A stretch of 64,000 bases of DNA from Mycobacterium sp. SMC-8. Lineage in GTDB: Bacteria > Actinomycetota > Actinomycetes > Mycobacteriales > Mycobacteriaceae. Shown one piece after another: positions 58,168 through 64,000 of the stretch. Under the pieces are notes generated by a model. That model was not told the origin of the DNA, searched no databases, and worked only from the letters and a program-made list of their open reading frames with translations. Numbering within the stretch: position 1 is the stretch's first letter; every line of letters starts with the position of its first letter. Where the stretch lies: NCBI RefSeq assembly GCF_025263565.1, contig NZ_CP079865.1:186001-250000 (forward strand), given 5' to 3'. The translations under genes and the position numbers were made by a program.

Positions 58168-59598
58168 GTGTCCGCGGAGTGGTTCGATGCGCCCGGGTAC
58201 TGGTTGGCGCGGGAGGTGCTGCAGCGGGGTGTGGCACTGATCTATCTGATCGCGTTCGTGGGCGCCGCCCGCCAGTTCCGCGCCCTCATCGGTGCGCACG
58301 GGATGCTCCCGGTGCCGCGGTTCGTCGCGCAGGTGTCGTTCCGGGTCTCCCCAAGCCTGTTCCATCTCCACTACTCCGACCGCTTCTTCGCCGCGGTCTG
58401 CTGGAGCGGGGCCGCGGTGGCGGCGGCCCTGGTCGCGGGCGCCGATGACCTGGTGCCGCTGTGGGCGGCCACGCTGACGTGGCTGGCGCTGTGGGTGCTG
58501 TACCTGTCGATCGTCAACGTCGGGCAGCGCTGGTACGGATTCGGTTGGGAGTCCTTGTTGTTGGAGGCGGGTTTCCTGGCCATGCTGTTGGGCAATGACG
58601 ACACGGCACCGCCACTGCTGACGCTGTGGCTGGCGCGCTGGCTGCTGTTCCGCGTGGAGTTCGGCGCCGGCCTGATCAAGATGCGCAGCGATCCGTGCTG
58701 GCGCGACCTGAGCTGCCTGGACTACCACCACGAGACGCAGCCGATGCCGGGTCCGCTGAGCTGGTTTTTCCACCACCTGCCCAAGCCGCTGCACCGTGTC
58801 GAGGTGGCAGGCAACCACGTCGCCCAGCTGGTCGTGCCCTTCGCGTTGTTCGCTCCGCAACCGGTGGCGACGGTGGCTGCCGGGATCGTGATCGTCACGC
58901 AGTTGTGGCTGGTGCTGTCCGGGAACTTCGCCTGGCTGAACTGGTTGACGATCATCCTGGCGTTCAGCGCCGTGGACCAGACCGTGCTCGGCCGGGTGGT
59001 GCCGCTGCCCGCTCCCCCGACCGCACCCGGGCCGCCGGCGTGGTTCGTCGCCTTGGTGATCGCGGCCACCGTGCTGACCGCGGTGCTGAGCTACTGGCCG
59101 GTGCGCAACATGCTCGGACGCCGGCAGCGGATGAACGCGTCGTTCAACCCCTTTCACCTGGTGAACACCTACGGCGCGTTCGGCAGCATCGCGCGAGTCC
59201 GGTACGAGGTGATCATCGAAGGGACCGACGAGCCGGCGCCCGCGGAGCAGACGGTGTGGAAGGAGTACGGCTTCAAGGGAAAACCCGGCGATCCGCGCCG
59301 AATCCCCCGGCAGTGGGCGCCCTACCACCTTCGCCTGGACTGGCTGATGTGGTTCGCGGCGCTGTCACCGGCCTACGCGCAGGACTGGTTCCGGCCGCTG
59401 GTCGTGCGGCTGCTGCGCAACGATGCCGCGACGCTTCGCCTGCTCGGACACAATCCGTTTCCCGACGCGCCGCCGCGGTACATCCGGGCGCGGCTGTTCG
59501 AATACCGGTTCACGACGTGGCAGGAGCTGCGTGAGGAACGGCGGTGGTGGCACCGAACTCTGGTCGCTGAGTACCTGCCGCCGGTCGCCGCGCGGTGA
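58168..59598 (+). CDS. Lipase maturation factor-like membrane protein
   Basis: 476-residue multi-span membrane protein of the LMF1 (DUF1222) type. The N-terminal WLAREVLQRGVALIYLIAFVGAARQFRALIGAHGMLP and FGWESLLLEAGFLAMLLG, FRVEFGAGLIKMRSDPCWRDLSCLDYHHETQPMPGPLSWFFHHLP, NAS...YGAFGSIARVRYEVIIEGT are its conserved blocks. In vertebrates LMF1 assists lipase folding in the ER; the bacterial role is not established. GTG start, 53 bp from the divergent DrrA gene. It ends at a dyad shared with the acyl ligase. Confidence 0.82.
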   Translation: MSAEWFDAPGYWLAREVLQRGVALIYLIAFVGAARQFRALIGAHGMLPVPRFVAQVSFRVSPSLFHLHYSDRFFAAVCWSGAAVAAALVAGADDLVPLWAATLTWLALWVLYLSIVNVGQRWYGFGWESLLLEAGFLAMLLGNDDTAPPLLTLWLARWLLFRVEFGAGLIKMRSDPCWRDLSCLDYHHETQPMPGPLSWFFHHLPKPLHRVEVAGNHVAQLVVPFALFAPQPVATVAAGIVIVTQLWLVLSGNFAWLNWLTIILAFSAVDQTVLGRVVPLPAPPTAPGPPAWFVALVIAATVLTAVLSYWPVRNMLGRRQRMNASFNPFHLVNTYGAFGSIARVRYEVIIEGTDEPAPAEQTVWKEYGFKGKPGDPRRIPRQWAPYHLRLDWLMWFAALSPAYAQDWFRPLVVRLLRNDAATLRLLGHNPFPDAPPRYIRARLFEYRFTTWQELREERRWWHRTLVAEYLPPVAAR

Positions 59599-59652
59599 GC
59601 GTGCGTGAAGTCGGCGAAACTGACGGCGTGTCGGCCGCAGACACGCACGCTC
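59597..59652. terminator. Dyad between convergent genes
   Basis: GAGCGTGCGTG (59597-59607) pairs with CACGCACGCTC (59642-59652), 11 bp, with a 34-nt loop that can fold further. It follows the LMF gene stop and precedes the acyl ligase stop. Probable bidirectional terminator. Confidence 0.5.
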
Positions 59653-59656
59653 GCGG

Positions 59657-61291
59657 TTAGGTGACCAGCGAGACCGAGGTGGAGCGGCGCAGCTTGCCCG
59701 ACGAGGTCTTGGGGATGCTGCCCGGCCCGAGCACCACGACGTTGCGCGGCCGGACGTCGACCTCGGCGACGACCTCGTGGGCCACCTGGTGCTCGATGCG
59801 GCGCACCTCGGCGGGGTCCTGCCAGTTGTTGGACTCCACCGCCACCGCGAAGGTCTCGCGGGAGTGCCCGGCATCCAGCCGCACCGCGACCGCACAGCCC
59901 GGGCGCACACCCTCGACGCGGCCGGCGGCACGCTCGATGTCGGTCGGGTAGATGTTGCGGCCGGCCATGATGATGACGTCCTTGACGCGGCCGCACACCA
60001 CCACGTTGCCGTCCTCGGTCAGGTAGCCGAGGTCGCCGGTGTCGTACCAGCCGTGCTCGTCCTGAGCCGGGATGAAGCCACCCATGGTCATGTAGCCGGG
60101 CGTCACGCACTCGCCCCGCAGCTCGATCACGCCGACCCCGCGGGGCGGCATCACGTTGCCGTGGTCGTCGATGACGCGCGCCTCGAGGTCGGTCAGCAGC
60201 GGGCCGAGCTCGGCGAGTCGCTTGGTGTGGCCCTTGGTCGCCGGGACCGCGCGGCGCAGCGCGGCGAGCAGGTCGGCGTCGACCTCGTCGACGACAAGGC
60301 CCTTGCCGCACGGCGAGAACGACACCGCCAGCGTCGTCTCGGCCATCCCGTAGGCAGGCAGGATCGCACCCGGGTTCAGGCCGAACGGCTTACCGGCATC
60401 GAGCAGGTCCTCGACATCGGCAGGCTCGACGGGCTCGGCGCCGGACAGTGCGAAACGCAGCGTGGACAGATCGAACTCGCCCGGCTTGGCCTGGCGGCGC
60501 AACCGCTTGGCAAACAGCGCGTACGCGAAGTTCGGCGCCGCGGTCATGGTGCCCTTGTACTTGTCGATGAGCTTGGCCCAGAGCAGGGTGTCGCGCAGGA
60601 AGTCCATCGGCGTGACCTTGACCAGCTCGGCGCCGAAGTACATCGGGATGGTCAGGAAGCCGACCATGCCCATGTCGTGGAAGCAGGGCAGCCAGCTGAC
60701 CATGACGTCCTTGTCGACGTCGTACTGCGCGCCGATGAACATGGCCTCGGCGTTGGAGTAGATGTTGCGGTGGGTGATCTGCACTGCTTTGGGAGATCCC
60801 GTCGAGCCGGATGTCAGCTGCATCAGCGCGAGATCGTGCTCGCCGACCTCGATCGGCTCGATCGGCTCGGATTCGAGCAGGTCGGTGACCGTGAGGACCT
60901 TGATGCCCTTCTCCTCGAGCACCGGGATCGCGACCAGGAACGGCTCGGACACGATGACGGCCTTGGCCTCGATCATGCCGATGACGTTCATGGTGTCCTC
61001 GGCCCAGACCACCAGGTCGGTGCGGGGAGTCGGCTGGTGCAGCATCGTCAGGCTGGCGCCGCGCATCCACAGCCCCTGCGCAGTGGGAGCGATCTCGACC
61101 GGGAAGCCCGCGAGCACCCCGACGGCGTCGCCGCGTCCCACGCCGGCCGCCGCCAGGCCGCCGGCGATGCGCTTGGCGCGTTCGTGGACCTCACCCCAGG
61201 TGTGCCGGACCGGCTCGTGCGGCTCGCCGGTGACCATGCCCCGCCCGGTGGTGTGGGCGCTGCGGTACATCTTCTCGGTGAATCTGCTCAC
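59657..61291 (-). CDS. pks16: Fatty acyl-CoA/AMP ligase, Rv1013 (pks16) homologue
   Basis: 544-residue ANL ligase. GTG 61291 sits behind GAGGAGG on the minus strand. Motifs are [18 protein letters not shown] (P loop), [13 protein letters not shown] (FHDMG, typical of FAAL and fatty-acyl ligases), [47 protein letters not shown] (hinge) and [13 protein letters not shown] with the catalytic Lys. FHDMG and the lack of a PKS module favour a FadD/FAAL-like enzyme. In M. tuberculosis the Rv1013 gene, although named pks16, is just such a ligase next to pth. It activates a fatty acid for lipid synthesis; the substrate is unknown. Confidence 0.8.
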   Translation of the reverse strand: MSRFTEKMYRSAHTTGRGMVTGEPHEPVRHTWGEVHERAKRIAGGLAAAGVGRGDAVGVLAGFPVEIAPTAQGLWMRGASLTMLHQPTPRTDLVVWAEDTMNVIGMIEAKAVIVSEPFLVAIPVLEEKGIKVLTVTDLLESEPIEPIEVGEHDLALMQLTSGSTGSPKAVQITHRNIYSNAEAMFIGAQYDVDKDVMVSWLPCFHDMGMVGFLTIPMYFGAELVKVTPMDFLRDTLLWAKLIDKYKGTMTAAPNFAYALFAKRLRRQAKPGEFDLSTLRFALSGAEPVEPADVEDLLDAGKPFGLNPGAILPAYGMAETTLAVSFSPCGKGLVVDEVDADLLAALRRAVPATKGHTKRLAELGPLLTDLEARVIDDHGNVMPPRGVGVIELRGECVTPGYMTMGGFIPAQDEHGWYDTGDLGYLTEDGNVVVCGRVKDVIIMAGRNIYPTDIERAAGRVEGVRPGCAVAVRLDAGHSRETFAVAVESNNWQDPAEVRRIEHQVAHEVVAEVDVRPRNVVVLGPGSIPKTSSGKLRRSTSVSLVT

Positions 61292-61598
61292 GACGACCTC
61301 CTCGCCGACATCTGCCCCGGTGCACATGCCCGTTTGCCATGCTCCGCCTGTTGAGCGGCCTTTTCGCGGAGGCGCGCAAACATTTGGGGAGCGGTTGTGT
61401 CTCGAATCGGTGATGTTGCGCAAGCGCGGTCGGATGCCGCACCGACACCGGTTCGCGGCCCGCCGGTCAGACCGGAGGGGTAAACCGATGCGTCCCTTGC
61501 TCGACCGCTGTCACTCACCGTCGCTCATCTTAAGCAACCCTTAAGTAACTGCCAAACGAGCGCGCGTATTGAGGCATGGGTCACACCTGATTGCGATC
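61292..61598. promoter_or_regulatory. Intergenic region upstream of the acyl ligase
   Basis: A 307-bp gap between ispE (downstream end) and the ligase start, both on the minus strand. Two CTTAAG palindromes (61529-61534 and 61540-61545) are separated by 5 bp, a possible operator. No gene was seen. The RBS of the ligase is at its left edge. Confidence 0.35.
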
Positions 61599-62567
61599 TC
61601 AACCAGCGGCGGACGGACTGGGCACCACCCGGGCGCCGTGCACCGGCCCCGTGGCCACCCGCACGGTGCGGCAGACCCCCGCCCCAGCGAGTTCGGTGCC
61701 CACGTCGACGGCCGCGCCGGCCGTCGCGCACAGGAACGCGCACGTCGGTCCGGATCCCGACACCACGCCGGCCAGCGCGCCGGCCTCGGCACCGGCCCGC
61801 AGTGTGCGGCGCAACCCCGGATCCAGGCTCAGCGCGGCCGGCTGTAGGTCGTTGCCCAACAGCGGGGCCAGCTCGGTGGGATCGCCGGAGGCGAGCGCGG
61901 CGAGCACCGGCTCGGGTGACTCCAGCCGGGGCGGCAACGTGCGGCCCTGCTCGGCGCGGAGCCGGTCGATCTCGGCGAACACCTTCGCGGTGGACAGGCC
62001 GCCCGGCGAGAACGCCAGGACCCAGTGGAACGTGTTGCGCGCCAGCACGGTCGCCAGCTCTTCGCCCCGCCCGGTGCCCAGCGCCGTGCCGCCGTGCAAC
62101 GCGAACGGGACGTCGCTGCCCAGATGGGCGGCCAGCGCGTGCAGGTCGCGCCGGGGAACGCCGAGCTCCCACAGCGCGTTCATCGCCACCAGCACCGCGG
62201 CCGCGTCCGCACTGCCGCCCGCCATGCCGCCGGCGACGGGGATCGTCTTCTCGATCGAGATCGCGACGTCTGGGGCGCGACCCACGTGCTCGGCCATCAG
62301 TTCGGCGGCCCGCCAGGCGAGATTTCGGTGATCGGTCGGCAGCGCGTCGGAACCCTCGCCGGAGATCTCCAGCGACAGCACGTCGGCGGCACGCACGGTG
62401 ACCTCGTCGAGCAGCGAGACCGCATGGAAAACCGTGGTCAGCTCGTGGTAGCCGTCGTCTCGGCGATCCCCGACATCGAGGTACAGGTTGACCTTGCCCG
62501 GCACCCGGACCGTGACGGAACCCGTAGGGACCCGGTCGAATGCCGTATTACCGTCACGCGCGGACAC
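61599..62567 (-). CDS. ispE: 4-diphosphocytidyl-2-C-methyl-D-erythritol kinase
   Basis: 322-residue GHMP kinase of the MEP isoprenoid pathway. [30 protein letters not shown] is the N-terminal family signature, the ATP loop is [21 protein letters not shown], and the third motif [13 protein letters not shown] is present. It phosphorylates CDP-ME before IspF. The GTG start at 62567 is separated from ksgA by an intrinsic terminator, so it has its own promoter. In M. tuberculosis it is Rv1011 beside ksgA, as here. Confidence 0.95.
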   Translation of the reverse strand: MSARDGNTAFDRVPTGSVTVRVPGKVNLYLDVGDRRDDGYHELTTVFHAVSLLDEVTVRAADVLSLEISGEGSDALPTDHRNLAWRAAELMAEHVGRAPDVAISIEKTIPVAGGMAGGSADAAAVLVAMNALWELGVPRRDLHALAAHLGSDVPFALHGGTALGTGRGEELATVLARNTFHWVLAFSPGGLSTAKVFAEIDRLRAEQGRTLPPRLESPEPVLAALASGDPTELAPLLGNDLQPAALSLDPGLRRTLRAGAEAGALAGVVSGSGPTCAFLCATAGAAVDVGTELAGAGVCRTVRVATGPVHGARVVPSPSAAG

Positions 62568-62590
62568 TGCACGAACACTAACGAAAAAGG

Positions 62591-62618
62591 ACGACCCCGG
62601 CGCACGGCCGGGGTCGTT
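62591..62618 (-). terminator. Rho-independent terminator after ksgA
   Basis: Read on the minus strand, ACGACCCCGGC pairs with GCCGGGGTCGT across a 6-nt loop and is followed by CCTTTTTCGT, a clear U tract. It ends the rpfB-ksgA transcript ahead of ispE. Confidence 0.85.
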
Positions 62619-62701
62619 CTGGGTGTCCTGCGGGCGCCGAAACCGCGCCCGGTGCGGCGCTCACATGGATTTGACCGCGTGGAACGTGATTCGGCGGGGG
62701 G

Positions 62702-64000
<1,299 letters not shown>

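Overview
The window comes from the chromosome of a high-GC actinobacterium, almost certainly a Mycobacteriaceae member, most likely an environmental Mycolicibacterium-type species. The evidence is gene content and order. From about 32.4 kb to the right end, the backbone follows the M. tuberculosis Rv1009-Rv1026 block in reverse: ppx2, DUF501 protein, ftsB/divIC, eno, lpqU, mazG, mfd, TetR, tRNA-Gln/glmU, prs, lpqT, rplY, pth, a pks16-type acyl ligase, ispE, ksgA, rpfB. Lineage-specific cassettes are spliced into it: efeUOB, a PucR/DadA pair, a DrrAB-like ABC exporter and a lipase-maturation-factor protein.

Region 1 (1-10.8 kb) is an accessory island. It holds a DUF3024 gene, the relic right end of an IS21-type element, a complete IS21-family element whose istA is frameshifted, an orphan ORF beside it, and a lower-GC two-gene locus (3705-6811). 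That locus encodes a small one-TM protein and a 903-residue helical-repeat protein that share a 22-residue motif. It is followed by a nested insertion: an IS1549/IS1634-type element flanked by a 188-bp direct duplication, one copy of which was later split by an IS3-family element with a 3-bp TAC duplication. The island ends in a truncated tRNA-Leu(UAA) gene (5' half only, minus strand, 10780-10821), which looks like the integration junction. The two-gene locus is the best candidate for an undescribed system.

Region 2 (10.8-20.0 kb) holds metabolic and stress-type genes: an M20 amidohydrolase, a UsfY-like protein, a flavodoxin-like reductase, a cluster of topoisomerase IB with two small basic or unknown proteins, a zinc alcohol dehydrogenase, a frameshifted hemerythrin gene, an SDR, small membrane proteins, and a degenerate LysA-like barrel.

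Region 3 (20.1-28.3 kb) is a kdpFABCDE operon for potassium uptake, with regulators and transporter all on the plus strand, a tiny membrane peptide in front of kdpF, and an enlarged KdpC. It ends at a strong dyad.

Region 4 (28.3-49.4 kb) holds an alpha/beta hydrolase, an acetyl/propionyl-CoA synthetase-type ligase, a DUF4383 protein, a double ABM-fold protein, then ppx2, DUF501, ftsB, eno and lpqU, the efeUOB iron-uptake operon behind a possible IdeR box, mazG-mfd, a TetR regulator, a PucR regulator with a DadA-like oxidoreductase, and a GreA-like protein.

Region 5 (49.4-64.0 kb) is housekeeping: tRNA-Gln, glmU-prs-arsC-like-lpqT, an SDR, rplY-pth, a hypothetical membrane protein, the ABC exporter, the LMF protein, the acyl ligase, ispE, ksgA, and the 3' end of rpfB running off the right edge. 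No rRNA, CRISPR array or recognisable prophage was seen.
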